Shown here piece by piece: positions 16,850-25,302 of a stretch of DNA of 64,000 bases. The number at the start of each line of letters is the position of its first letter. The first letter of the stretch is position 1. The position numbers were made by a program, and so were the translations under genes. The stretch is from Streptomyces sp. NBC_00523. GTDB lineage: Bacteria; Actinomycetota; Actinomycetes; Streptomycetales; Streptomycetaceae. The notes below the pieces were generated by a model that was given only the letters and a program-made list of their open reading frames with translations, ran no database searches and had not been told where the DNA came from. The stretch is from NCBI RefSeq assembly GCF_036346615.1, contig NZ_CP107836.1, positions 2,728,001-2,792,000 on the forward strand, given 5' to 3'.

Positions 16850-19186
16850 TCAGCTCTTCGGGCTGGCTACCGCTGCCTGGGGGCGGATCGGGAGGCGGTT
16901 GACCGGGCGGCCGGTCGCCGCGCGGACCGCCGCCGCGACCGCGGCCGGGGAGGTCACGACCGGGACCGCCGACGCGGGCTTCGCGCCGAACGGGGCGACC
17001 ACGTCGCGTTCCTCGACCAGCTTCACGATGCGGATCTCCGGCGCGTCCAGCGAGGTCGGCAGGGCGTAGCCGGTGAGGTCCGGGTGGCGGATCAGGCCGC
17101 GGGCGGTGCGGAGGTTCTCGGTGAGGGCGGCGCCGATGCCCTGGGTGACACCCGCCTCGATGCGGGTCGCCAGCTGGGACGGGTTGAGGACGCGGCCGAC
17201 GTCCTGGGCGACAGCCATCTCGACCACCCGGACCGAGCCCAGCTCGATGTCGACGTCCACCACCGCGCGGACCGCGCAGAAGGCCATGCCCACGAAGGCG
17301 TCGCCCTGCCCTGACGCGTCCAGCGGCTCGGTGGGGTGCGGGCGGCACTGCGCGGTGGCCCACAGCTCCTTGCCGTCCAGCGCCTCCGACACCGTCGTGG
17401 AGAGCACCCCGTCGTACGAGGTGATCTTGCCGTCCGTGATCTGGAGCAGCTCCGTGGACATCCCGAACTTGTGCGCCAGGGGCTGGAGGAGCTGGGTGCG
17501 GACCATCTTCGCGGCGCGTTCGACCGCTCCGGCGGAGACCCAGGTGTGGCGGCCGTGCGTGGCCGGGCCCGCGGGCGGCTGGTCGGTGTCGACGGAGGCG
17601 ACGTGCACCTCCTCGACGCCCAGGGTCTCCTGGACGACCTGCCGGGCCAGCGTGGAGAAGCCCTGGCCCGTCTCGACGGCGGCGCAGATGACGGTGGCGA
17701 CCGAGTCGTGGACCCGGACCGTGGCCGTGGACACCTCGTCGGCGCCCTCCGCGCCCAGCATGTGGACCATGCCCAGCGCGTACCCGACGCCCCGCCGCAC
17801 CGCGCCCGGTTCGCCCGCGCCCTCGGGGCCGCCCGGCAGCAGCCAGTCGTCCTCCGGGGCGTCCTTGGGCAGGGCGGGCAGCGGGTGGTCCCGGACGGCG
17901 GTGAGCAGTTCGGCCACGGGCGCGGGGCAGGTCACGGTCTGCCCGGTCGGCAGGATGTCGCCGGTCGCCAGCACGTTGCGCAGGCGCAGCTCGGCCGGGT
18001 CGATCCCCAGCTTCGCGGCCAGCTTGTCCATCTGGCCCTCGTAGGCGGCGCAGACCTGCATCGCGCCCTCGCCCCGGACGTGGCCCGAGGGCGGGTTGTT
18101 CGTACGGACGGCCCAGCCCTCGATGAAGGCGTGCGGGACGACGTACGGACCGCAGGCGAAGGCGACCGCGGCGGCCAGCGACTCCGAGGAGGCGTCCGCG
18201 TAGGCGCCCGCGTCCAGCAGGATCTGGGCCTCCACCTTGACCAGGCGGCCCTCCGCGTCCGCGTGGTGGCGGTAGCGCAGCAGGGTCGGGTGGCGGTGGG
18301 CGTGGCCGAGGAAGGACTCCTCGCGGGTGGCGGCCAGCTTGACCGGGCAGCCGGTGCGCAGGGCGAGCAGGCCCAGCGGCAGCTGGAAGGCGGGGTCCTC
18401 GCGGTCGCCGGTCGCGCCGGGGACCCCGGTGACGACGACCTTGACCCGCTCCGGTTCGAGGCCGAAGCAGGCGGCGGCCAGGTCGCGGTCGGTGTGCGGG
18501 TCCGTGGACGCGGTGTACAGCTCGACGCCGCCGTCCGGGCGGGGCACGGCGAGCCCGGCCTCCGCGCCGATCGGGGCGGGGTCCTGGCGGCCGATGCGGT
18601 ACAGCCCGTCCACGACGACCTCGCCGGCCGCCTCCGGGTCGCCGTAGCGCAGCGGGATGTGGCGGATGAGGTTGCCGTCGGGGTGCAGGGGCTCGGCCTC
18701 GAACGCCTTCTCCGGGTCGGTGACCGGGTCCAGTACCTCGTACTCGACGGCGATCGCGGCGGCGGCGAGCCGGGCGGTGTCGGGGTGGTCGGCGGCGACG
18801 GCGGCGATCGGCTCGCCGTGGTGGCGGACCAGGCCGGAGGCGAAGACGGGGCGGTCCACGACCTTGCGCCCGTACAGGGCCTCGCCCGGGACGTCCTCGT
18901 GGGTGACGACCGCGCGCACCCCGGGCATCTCGGCGGCGGCCGAGGTGTCGATGGAGACGATGCGGGCGTGCGCGTGCGGGGAGCGCAGGACGGCCGCCCA
19001 GAGCAGGCCCTCGGCCCACAGGTCGGCGGCGTACGGGAAGGTGCCCTCGGTCTTGGCTCGGGCGTCGGCCGGCGGCAGCGAGGCGCCGATGCCGAGCCGC
19101 GGCTGTTCGGCCTCGGGTCCGCCCGGGCCGGCCGGCGACGGGATGCTGATCGTCGTGGGGGTGGCGCCGGCCGCGTCGTTGCTCAC
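16850..19186 (-). CDS. Xanthine dehydrogenase-family molybdopterin-binding subunit
   Basis: 778 residues, the usual size of the large subunit (about 750-800). The a/b-hammerhead domain comes first (RLGIGASLPPADARAKTEGTFPYAADL) and the Mo-cofactor domains follow, with NNPPSGHVRGEGAMQVCAAYEGQMD, METGQGFSTLARQVVQETLG and the C-terminal EAGVTQGIGAALTENL region. The enzyme hydroxylates a purine or similar aromatic heterocycle and passes electrons through the Fe-S and FAD subunits encoded just upstream. The arrangement FAD-FeS-Mo with 4-bp overlaps is a three-subunit complex. Purine catabolism is the likely pathway, but no urate gene is nearby to confirm it. Confidence 0.92.
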   Translation of the reverse strand: MSNDAAGATPTTISIPSPAGPGGPEAEQPRLGIGASLPPADARAKTEGTFPYAADLWAEGLLWAAVLRSPHAHARIVSIDTSAAAEMPGVRAVVTHEDVPGEALYGRKVVDRPVFASGLVRHHGEPIAAVAADHPDTARLAAAAIAVEYEVLDPVTDPEKAFEAEPLHPDGNLIRHIPLRYGDPEAAGEVVVDGLYRIGRQDPAPIGAEAGLAVPRPDGGVELYTASTDPHTDRDLAAACFGLEPERVKVVVTGVPGATGDREDPAFQLPLGLLALRTGCPVKLAATREESFLGHAHRHPTLLRYRHHADAEGRLVKVEAQILLDAGAYADASSESLAAAVAFACGPYVVPHAFIEGWAVRTNNPPSGHVRGEGAMQVCAAYEGQMDKLAAKLGIDPAELRLRNVLATGDILPTGQTVTCPAPVAELLTAVRDHPLPALPKDAPEDDWLLPGGPEGAGEPGAVRRGVGYALGMVHMLGAEGADEVSTATVRVHDSVATVICAAVETGQGFSTLARQVVQETLGVEEVHVASVDTDQPPAGPATHGRHTWVSAGAVERAAKMVRTQLLQPLAHKFGMSTELLQITDGKITSYDGVLSTTVSEALDGKELWATAQCRPHPTEPLDASGQGDAFVGMAFCAVRAVVDVDIELGSVRVVEMAVAQDVGRVLNPSQLATRIEAGVTQGIGAALTENLRTARGLIRHPDLTGYALPTSLDAPEIRIVKLVEERDVVAPFGAKPASAVPVVTSPAAVAAAVRAATGRPVNRLPIRPQAAVASPKS

Positions 19187-20655
19187 GCCATGCCTCCGTC
19201 CTGCTGGTGGGCCTGCACACTACCGGCGCCCGGAGCCGCCTGATGCGGGATGCGGGGCTCCTCCGGCTCGCCGGACCCGGTCTCCTCGGCGACGGCTTCG
19301 GCGGCGGCCTCGCGGCCCGCGATGACCTCGTTGACCGCGTCCAGGACGCCCCGGTAGCCGGAGCAGCGGCAGAGGTTGCCGCACAGCGCCCGGCGGGTCT
19401 CCAGCTCGCTGGGGCGGTGGTTGCCCTCCAGGAGGTCGTGGACGGTCATCGCCATGCCGGGGATGCAGAAGCCGCACTGGACGGCGCCGCAGTCCGCCAG
19501 CGCCCGCTGCACGTCGGACGGTTCCCCGTCGACGGCCAGGCCCTCGACCGTACGGACCTCGCTGCCGGCGGTCGTGGCGGCGGGCACCAGGCAGGAGGCG
19601 ACGAGCCGCCCGTCCACCTGGACGTTGCACGCCCCGCACTCGCCCTGCGAGCAGCCGTCCTTGGCCCCGGCGAGGCCGAGGCGCTCACGCAGCACGTAGA
19701 GCAGGGACTCGCCGATCCAGGCGTCCGTCACGGGCCGGTCGACGCCGTTGACGTGCAGGACGTACGAGGCGGCCGGGTGCTCGCTGGGCAGCGGGGGCCC
19801 CTCCGGGGCCGGGGTCTCGGGCACCTCCGCGGGCGGGACGGCCTCCGCCTCGGGCCCCTCCGCGTCCGGCACCGCTTCCCCGGCGGGCTCGGCGCCGGGC
19901 TCCGCCGCGACGGGGTCCGGGGCGGGCTCGGCGTCGGGTGCGTCCGCGAGGGCGTCGGCCTCCGGGGCGGGCCGCTCGTCGTCGGCGGGCTCCGCCGCCT
20001 CGGGAGCGCTCTCGGCGGGGCCTCCGGCCAGGGCGTCGGCCGGTCCGTGGGTGTCGGCGGGGGCGCCCGCGGCCTCCGGCTCCGCGGCCTCGGACGCGTC
20101 CGGCTCCGGAGTCCCGGCCGCGTCCGGCACCGCCCAGGGCGCCGGGGCGCCGCCCGGCAGCGTGGCCGGGCGGTCCGCGTACCAGTCGGCGACGGGGGGC
20201 GGGGTGTACAGCTCGCCGGAGTCGTCGGAGAGCGGGGCGGCCGGGGCGGGCCAGGACGAGGTGTCCACCGCCCACTGGCCCGTGGCGGCCTGGTCCGTAC
20301 CGTACGGCTCCTGGTACGAGCCGGTGGGCTGCTGGTCCTCGGGGTGCGGGTAGCCGTAGCCGGACTGCTGGTTCGGGTCGGGCCAGTGCACCGCGTCGGG
20401 CGCGGGCTGTCCGGGCTGCTGCTCCGGGGTCTGGACGACCCAGTTGCCGGTGGCCGCCGGGTCGCGGTCGGCGGCCGGGGTCAGCGGCAGGATCATCGGC
20501 GGGGTGTAGCCGTGGCCGGGCGCGGCCAGCGGGATGTCCGCCAGGTCCTCCGGCGGCAGCTGGACGAAGGCGGTCGCCTCGCCGTCGTAGTCGCCGCCCT
20601 GCGGGGTCGGCTGCCAGCCGCCGTGCTGCTGCTCGGCGGGGTTCTCCTTGCTCAC
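19183..20655 (-). CDS. 2Fe-2S subunit of xanthine dehydrogenase-like enzyme with long disordered N-terminus
   Basis: 490 residues from GTG 20655, overlapping the previous stop as GTGA. Only residues about 296-450 match the usual 160-residue CoxS/XdhC subunit: plant-type cluster Cys335, 340, 343, 355 (DGCSQGECGACNVQVDG) and the helical cluster Cys394, 397, 429, 431 (QCGFCIPGM, NLCRCSGYRG). Residues 1-295 are a low-complexity extension: first Gln/Pro/Tyr-rich with paired ATGNWVV and ATGQWAV units, then about 110 residues of Ala/Glu/Pro/Asp. It is in frame, with consistent codon bias, so it appears genuine. It transfers electrons from molybdenum to FAD. Confidence 0.9.
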   Translation of the reverse strand: MSKENPAEQQHGGWQPTPQGGDYDGEATAFVQLPPEDLADIPLAAPGHGYTPPMILPLTPAADRDPAATGNWVVQTPEQQPGQPAPDAVHWPDPNQQSGYGYPHPEDQQPTGSYQEPYGTDQAATGQWAVDTSSWPAPAAPLSDDSGELYTPPPVADWYADRPATLPGGAPAPWAVPDAAGTPEPDASEAAEPEAAGAPADTHGPADALAGGPAESAPEAAEPADDERPAPEADALADAPDAEPAPDPVAAEPGAEPAGEAVPDAEGPEAEAVPPAEVPETPAPEGPPLPSEHPAASYVLHVNGVDRPVTDAWIGESLLYVLRERLGLAGAKDGCSQGECGACNVQVDGRLVASCLVPAATTAGSEVRTVEGLAVDGEPSDVQRALADCGAVQCGFCIPGMAMTVHDLLEGNHRPSELETRRALCGNLCRCSGYRGVLDAVNEVIAGREAAAEAVAEETGSGEPEEPRIPHQAAPGAGSVQAHQQDGGMA

Positions 20656-21548
20656 GACAGTGCCCTCCCCAGCGCGCGTCGGGCGAGCGCGGCGACGGTG
20701 CGCCGCAGGTGCAGTACGGCGGGGGGCAGCGGTGGTGCCTCTCCCCCGTCGGCGGGTGGTTCCTGGTCCGGGATGCAGGCGGCCGCGACGTACTCGCCGA
20801 AGGCGGCCAGCGCGTCGGGCGCGAGGCCGCGCGCCCCGTCCCAGTCGATCAGCGAGGCGATCCAGCGCTCCGCCTCCAGCGGGCGCAGCGGCATCGGGGC
20901 GATGGCGCCGACCGCGCAGCGCACTCCGCGCCGGGCCGGGTCGAGGACGATCGCGACGGAGGCGGTGGCGCGGCCCGGGCCGGTGCGGCCGGTGGCCTTG
21001 AGGAAGACCTGCGGGGCGTGCAGCAGGGGCACCCGGACGAAGCCAATCAGCTCGGCGGGCTCCAGCATCTCGCGGCCGGCCAGCAGATGGGAGACGGGGA
21101 TCTCGCGGCGGGCGCCGCCCGGGCCCGCGATGACCAGTTCGGCCTCGAGCGCGGCGAGCACCGGAAGCGCGTCGCCGGTCGGGGCGGCGGTCGCGATGTT
21201 GCCGCCGAGCGTGCCGGCGTTGCGGATCTGCGGGGGGCCCGCGGCGCGGGCGGAGGCGGCGAGCGCGGGGATGAGGGCCGCGAAGTCGGGCCGCCCCATG
21301 CGGGCGTGGGTCAGCCCGGCGCCCAGCAGAGCGTGCCCGTCCTGGTAGTGCCAGCCGCGCAGCTCGCTGATCCGGCCGAGTCCGACCAGACCGGAGGGGC
21401 GCAGGAGCCCCTTGTTGACGGCCGACATCAGGTCCGTGCCGCCTGCCACGGGGACGGCGGCCGGCATGGCGCCGAGTGCCGCCACCGCCTCGTCCAGCGA
21501 GGCAGGCAGCGTCACGGACTGCGTCGCCTGCGGTGCGTGCGTGGTCAA
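20652..21548 (-). CDS. FAD-binding subunit of xanthine dehydrogenase-like enzyme
   Basis: 298 residues from TTG 21548, preceded by a GGGAAGGGG ribosome site; the frame stays open to 21866 but the added part is not protein-like. The FAD_binding_5 domain begins at VTLPASLDEAVAALGAMP with the flavin motif PVAGGTDLMSAVNKG and has the second motif RNAGTLGGNIATAAPTGDALP at about 110. The C-terminal CO_deh_flav domain ends near residue 290. It hands electrons to NAD or another acceptor. It is first in the operon and its stop overlaps the Fe-S gene. Confidence 0.9.
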   Translation of the reverse strand: MTTHAPQATQSVTLPASLDEAVAALGAMPAAVPVAGGTDLMSAVNKGLLRPSGLVGLGRISELRGWHYQDGHALLGAGLTHARMGRPDFAALIPALAASARAAGPPQIRNAGTLGGNIATAAPTGDALPVLAALEAELVIAGPGGARREIPVSHLLAGREMLEPAELIGFVRVPLLHAPQVFLKATGRTGPGRATASVAIVLDPARRGVRCAVGAIAPMPLRPLEAERWIASLIDWDGARGLAPDALAAFGEYVAAACIPDQEPPADGGEAPPLPPAVLHLRRTVAALARRALGRALS

Positions 21549-21862
21549 CCCAGCTGCCCCTTCCCGGTGTCCCGGCGCTCCCGCCTGTTTCGCCGTACGG
21601 TACGTGCTCGAAGCCCGGACGTGGCAACTCTGGCACATGTTCGGACCGGCCCGACGCGCAGGTCCGCGAAGGGTGTATCCGTCCGCGGTCAGGGTAATGG
21701 TCCCGTTTTCACGCCGGTTCGGCGGTGAGCACCCTTTGCCGGTCTTACACATCTCCGTACGGCTTTCTCCCTCGCGGACACGGCCAGGGCGGCACTCGGG
21801 AAACGCCGCCGCCACCACGGTCGCAGGGGCCGTGGTGGCGGGAGAGCGTGTGGGGGCCGGGC
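21549..21862. other. 314-bp intergenic region between the xdh-like operon and the hexosaminidase
   Basis: No gene is seen. It should hold the promoter of the leftward xdh-like operon and the terminator of the leftward hexosaminidase at 21808-21842. The stretch 21660-21770 is less GC-rich, as expected for a promoter. No clear repeated operator was found. Confidence 0.5.
21808..21842 (-). terminator. Terminator downstream of the GH20 gene
   Basis: Twelve-base perfect arms CCGCCACCACGG and CCGTGGTGGCGG flank a loop of 9 bases, 21 bp past the GH20 stop at 21863. Confidence 0.8.
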
Positions 21863-23497
21863 TCACACGTTCGGGGGTGCCCCCTCGATCGGGCGTCCGA
21901 GGACGCCCGGGCGCTGCTGCCAGGGCAGCGGTCCGGACGGCGGCCGGTAGCCGACGCCGAGCGCGTCGAGCCGGGCGTAGTGGGCGGTCATGCGGCGCTC
22001 GAAACCGGCGAAGTCCCGTTCGTCCGGGGCGGGCAGGGCGGACCAGGCGACCTCGGCGAAGGCGGCGAGGCGGGGGAAGACCTGGTAGTCGACGCGGGCC
22101 CGGTTCTGCATGACCTCGGTCCAGGCGTTGGCCTGGGTGCCGAGGACGTGCCGGGCCGCCTCCTCGCTCAGGGACGGCGGCACGGGTTCAAAGCGGTAGA
22201 CGTCCTCCAGGGTGCGCACGTACCCGATGGGCATCGGCTCGTCGGGGCCGCCGTCCTGACGGTGGTCCAGATAGACCTGCTGCTCCGGGCACATGACCAC
22301 GTCGTGCCCGGCCTCGGCGGCCGCGATGCCGCCCGAGTAACCGCGCCAGGAGGAGACGGCGGCGCCGGGCGCGAGGCCGCCCTCCAGGATCTCGTCCCAG
22401 CCGATGAGGCGGCGGCCGCGCTCGGCGAGCCAGGTGTCGAAGTGGCGGATGAACCAGGACTGGAGCTCGTCCTCGTCCGCCAGGCCGAGTTCCTTGATGC
22501 GGGCCTGCGCGGCGGGCGACTGCTTCCACTGGTCCTTGGGGCACTCGTCGCCGCCGACGTGGACGAACGGCGAGGTCTCCGGCGGGAAGAGCTCCAGGAG
22601 CTCCTCGAAGACTCCCTCGTAGAACCGCAGGACGTGGTCGGTGGGGGCCAGGACGTTCGGTGTGACGCCCCAGTTGTCCCAGACGCCGAGCGCCGAGGTG
22701 TCGATGACGTCGGTGTTGCCGAGCTCCGGGTAGGCGCTGATCGCGGCCTGCGAGTGGCCGGGGATGTCGATCTCGGGGACGACCCGGATGTGCCGGGCGG
22801 CGGCGTAGGCGACGATCTCCCGGATGTCGTCCTGGGTGTAGTAGCCGCCGTGCGGGGTCTCGTCCCACAGCTCGGAGGCCCGGTGCCCGTACTTGGTACG
22901 CGTCCGCCAGGCACCGACCTCGGTGAGGCGCGGGTGGCGCTTGATCTCGACGCGCCAGCCCTGGTCGTCGCTGAGGTGGAAGTGGAAGACGTTCAGCTTG
23001 TGCGCGGCGAGCAGGTCGAGGTAGCGCAGGACGTCGTCCTTGGGCATGAAGTGCCGTGCCACGTCGAGCATCAGGCCGCGCCAGCCGAAGCGGGGCGCGT
23101 CCTCGATGTCGGTGAACCCGAAGCCGTGGACGGCGGCCCCGCCCACCGGCGCCCGGCGGAACGCCTCGGGTCCCAGCAGCTGGCGCAGGGTCTGGGCGCC
23201 CCAGAACACCCCGGCCGGGCTGCCGCCGGTGATGACGACGCCCTCGTCGGACGTGGTGGTCAGCCGGTAGCCCTCGGGCGGCAGGGTGGCGTCGGTGCGC
23301 AGCGCGATGGCGCGCGGGGCGGACTCGGGGCCGGGGGCGAGGGGCAGGCCGAAGGCGGCGCCCAGGGTGGCGCGCAGCCAGCGTTCGGTGGTCTCGGTGC
23401 CGGGGGCCGCCGCGATGGTGGTGGACGCGTCCAGGACGCATCCGCAGCGCCCCCGGTCGTCGGCGCGCAGGGGCGCCGGGATCAGTTCCATGGCCAT
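21863..23497 (-). CDS. Beta-N-acetylhexosaminidase, glycoside hydrolase family 20
   Basis: 544 residues, without a signal peptide, so probably cytoplasmic. A GH20b-like N-terminal domain (about 10-140) precedes the TIM barrel, which starts after RFGWRGLMLDVARHFM. The catalytic Asp-Glu pair is in VHVGGDECPKDQW. HLSDDQGWRVEIKRHP and RLIGWDEILEGG are further conserved GH20 blocks. It cleaves terminal GlcNAc from chito-oligosaccharides by substrate-assisted catalysis. Being the last gene of an operon with a sugar ABC transporter, it probably hydrolyses the imported disaccharide to GlcNAc. The gap to the permease gene is 4 bp. Confidence 0.93.
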   Translation of the reverse strand: MAMELIPAPLRADDRGRCGCVLDASTTIAAAPGTETTERWLRATLGAAFGLPLAPGPESAPRAIALRTDATLPPEGYRLTTTSDEGVVITGGSPAGVFWGAQTLRQLLGPEAFRRAPVGGAAVHGFGFTDIEDAPRFGWRGLMLDVARHFMPKDDVLRYLDLLAAHKLNVFHFHLSDDQGWRVEIKRHPRLTEVGAWRTRTKYGHRASELWDETPHGGYYTQDDIREIVAYAAARHIRVVPEIDIPGHSQAAISAYPELGNTDVIDTSALGVWDNWGVTPNVLAPTDHVLRFYEGVFEELLELFPPETSPFVHVGGDECPKDQWKQSPAAQARIKELGLADEDELQSWFIRHFDTWLAERGRRLIGWDEILEGGLAPGAAVSSWRGYSGGIAAAEAGHDVVMCPEQQVYLDHRQDGGPDEPMPIGYVRTLEDVYRFEPVPPSLSEEAARHVLGTQANAWTEVMQNRARVDYQVFPRLAAFAEVAWSALPAPDERDFAGFERRMTAHYARLDALGVGYRPPSGPLPWQQRPGVLGRPIEGAPPNV

Positions 23498-23501
23498 GAC
23501 G

Positions 23502-24350
23502 TCAGTCCTTAACCGCTCCGCCGAGTCCGGAGACCAGGCGTCGCTGTACGAGTACGAAGAAGACCAGCACGGGCACGGTCATCACCGTCGAGGCTGCCAT
23601 GATCCCGCCCCAGTCGTTCTCGTCGGGTTTGAAGAAGACCAGCAGCGCCATCGGGAGCGTCGACTGGGAGGTGTCGCTGATGATGAACGACTTCGCGAAC
23701 AGGAAGTCGTTCCAGGTGGAGATGAACGAGAAGACACTCGTGGCCACCAGGCCGGGGAAGACCAGCGGGAAGAGGATCTGCCACAGGAAGCGGGTGCGGC
23801 TCGCCCCGTCGATGTACGCGGCCTCCTCCAGGGCGTCCGGCACGGCCCGTACGAAGCCGCGCAGCATCCAGATCGCGAACGGCAGCGAGAACGCCAGGTG
23901 CGGCAGGATCAGCGAGCCGAGCGTGTTCAGCTGGCCGAAGTCCCGCATGAGGAAGAACAGCGGGATCGTCAGCGCCTCGACCGGGACCATCTGCGCGACC
24001 AGGAACATGATCAGCAGCGTGGTCCGGAAGCGGAACCGGAACCGGGTGACCGCCGTGGCCGCCAGGAACGCGATGAGCGCGGAGGCGACGACGACCGTCC
24101 CGGCGACGAGCAGGCTGTTGAGGAAGTAGCGCCCGAAGTCCTGCTGCTGGAAGACCCGCCGGAAGGAGTCCAGGGACGGAGACAGGGTCCAGGGCCTGGG
24201 GTGCGTGGACTGGACCTCGCCCGCCGGTTTGAACGCGGAGAGCACCATCCAGTACAGCGGGAAGGCGACGGCGGCGGCGATGAGCAGCGCGGCGGCCTCG
24301 GCGGCGAGCCGACCGGGCCGGCGGACGAACGAGCGGACGGACAGGCTCAC
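23502..24350 (-). CDS. Carbohydrate ABC transporter permease 2 (MalG/DasC-like)
   Basis: 282 residues from GTG 24350, overlapping the previous stop as GTGA; the longer frame to 24788 runs inside the neighbour. There are six membrane segments and the EAA loop PDALEEAAYIDGASRTRFLWQ at about 185-205. NTLGSLILPHLAFSLPFAIWMLRGF before it is typical of the MalG group. It forms the channel together with the product of 24347-25300; the driving ATPase is not encoded here, as in many Streptomyces sugar systems that share MsiK. Confidence 0.92.
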   Translation of the reverse strand: MSLSVRSFVRRPGRLAAEAAALLIAAAVAFPLYWMVLSAFKPAGEVQSTHPRPWTLSPSLDSFRRVFQQQDFGRYFLNSLLVAGTVVVASALIAFLAATAVTRFRFRFRTTLLIMFLVAQMVPVEALTIPLFFLMRDFGQLNTLGSLILPHLAFSLPFAIWMLRGFVRAVPDALEEAAYIDGASRTRFLWQILFPLVFPGLVATSVFSFISTWNDFLFAKSFIISDTSQSTLPMALLVFFKPDENDWGGIMAASTVMTVPVLVFFVLVQRRLVSGLGGAVKD

Positions 24351-25300
24351 AGTTCCTCCCCCTGACGGCGTACGAGGCGCAGGTGGACGAGGGTCACGGC
24401 GAGCAGGATCAGCAGCATCACGACGCCGATCGCGGAGCCGAGGCTGTACTGCGAGGAGGCGAACGCCTTCTGGTACGCGTACACGTTCAGCACCAGGTTC
24501 TGTCCGGCGATCCCGCCGCCGTTGGTCATGACGTAGATCTGGGTGAACACCTTGAAGTCCCAGATGACCGACTGGATGGTGACGACGGTGAGGATCGGCC
24601 GCAGTATCGGGGCCGTGACGGAACGCCAGATCCGCCACTGCGAGGCCCCGTCCAGCGCGGCCGCCTCCAGGACCTCGGTGGGGATCGCCCGGATGCCCGC
24701 GTACACCGTGACCATCACGAACGGGAAGGAGCACCACAGGACTTCGAGGAGCACCAGCGTGAAGGCGCTGTAGCGCCCGTACGTCCACGAGTGGTCGCCG
24801 AGCCCCAGGATCCGGTTGACCGGGCCGAAGTCGGCGTCGAAGAGGAAGACCCAGACGGTCGACCCGGTGATCGCGGGCGTGGCCCAGGCGCCGAGCGCGG
24901 CGAGCATGAGGGCGAGCCGGGGCACGGCCCGTATCCGGGTCAGCAGGACGGCCAGCGCGCAGCCGACGAGCAGGGTGGCCAGGACGCAGGCGGTGGCGAA
25001 GACCACGGTGGCGGCCAGGACCTGCCAGAACTGGCCGTCGCCGAAGAGGGTGGCGTAGTTGCCGAAGCCCTGGAAGGTGGCCGGTTCGCCGCCGCTGACC
25101 TGGGCCTGGGTGTACTCCAGGAAGGAGATCAGACCGAGCTGGTAGATCGGGTAGACCAGCAGCCCGCCGAGCAGGACGAGCGCGGGCAGCAGATAGAGCC
25201 AGGGCGTCCAGCCCGGCCGCCGGGCCGGGGACGCGGACCGGCGGCGCGGGGCGGGGGCGGGTGTGGGGCGTGTCTTGTACGCCGTGCTGTTCGCGGTCAT
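24347..25300 (-). CDS. Carbohydrate ABC transporter permease 1 (MalF/DasB-like)
   Basis: 317 residues with a Pro/Arg-rich cytoplasmic N-terminus of about 30 residues and six membrane segments starting at WLYLLPALVLLGGLLVYPIYQLG. The EAA loop reads PTEVLEAAALDGASQWRIWR. The start lies 2 bp after the binding-protein stop. It is part of the amino-sugar uptake operon together with the binding lipoprotein, the second permease and the GH20 enzyme. Confidence 0.92.
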   Translation of the reverse strand: MTANSTAYKTRPTPAPAPRRRSASPARRPGWTPWLYLLPALVLLGGLLVYPIYQLGLISFLEYTQAQVSGGEPATFQGFGNYATLFGDGQFWQVLAATVVFATACVLATLLVGCALAVLLTRIRAVPRLALMLAALGAWATPAITGSTVWVFLFDADFGPVNRILGLGDHSWTYGRYSAFTLVLLEVLWCSFPFVMVTVYAGIRAIPTEVLEAAALDGASQWRIWRSVTAPILRPILTVVTIQSVIWDFKVFTQIYVMTNGGGIAGQNLVLNVYAYQKAFASSQYSLGSAIGVVMLLILLAVTLVHLRLVRRQGEEL

Positions 25301-25302
25301 CG

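Noticed and set aside
16850..21548. Carbon monoxide dehydrogenase (coxLMS) instead of xanthine dehydrogenase-like enzyme
   Set aside because: Gene order and general motifs fit both, but the CO-specific active-site loop (AYRCSFR) of form I CoxL was not seen in the large subunit.
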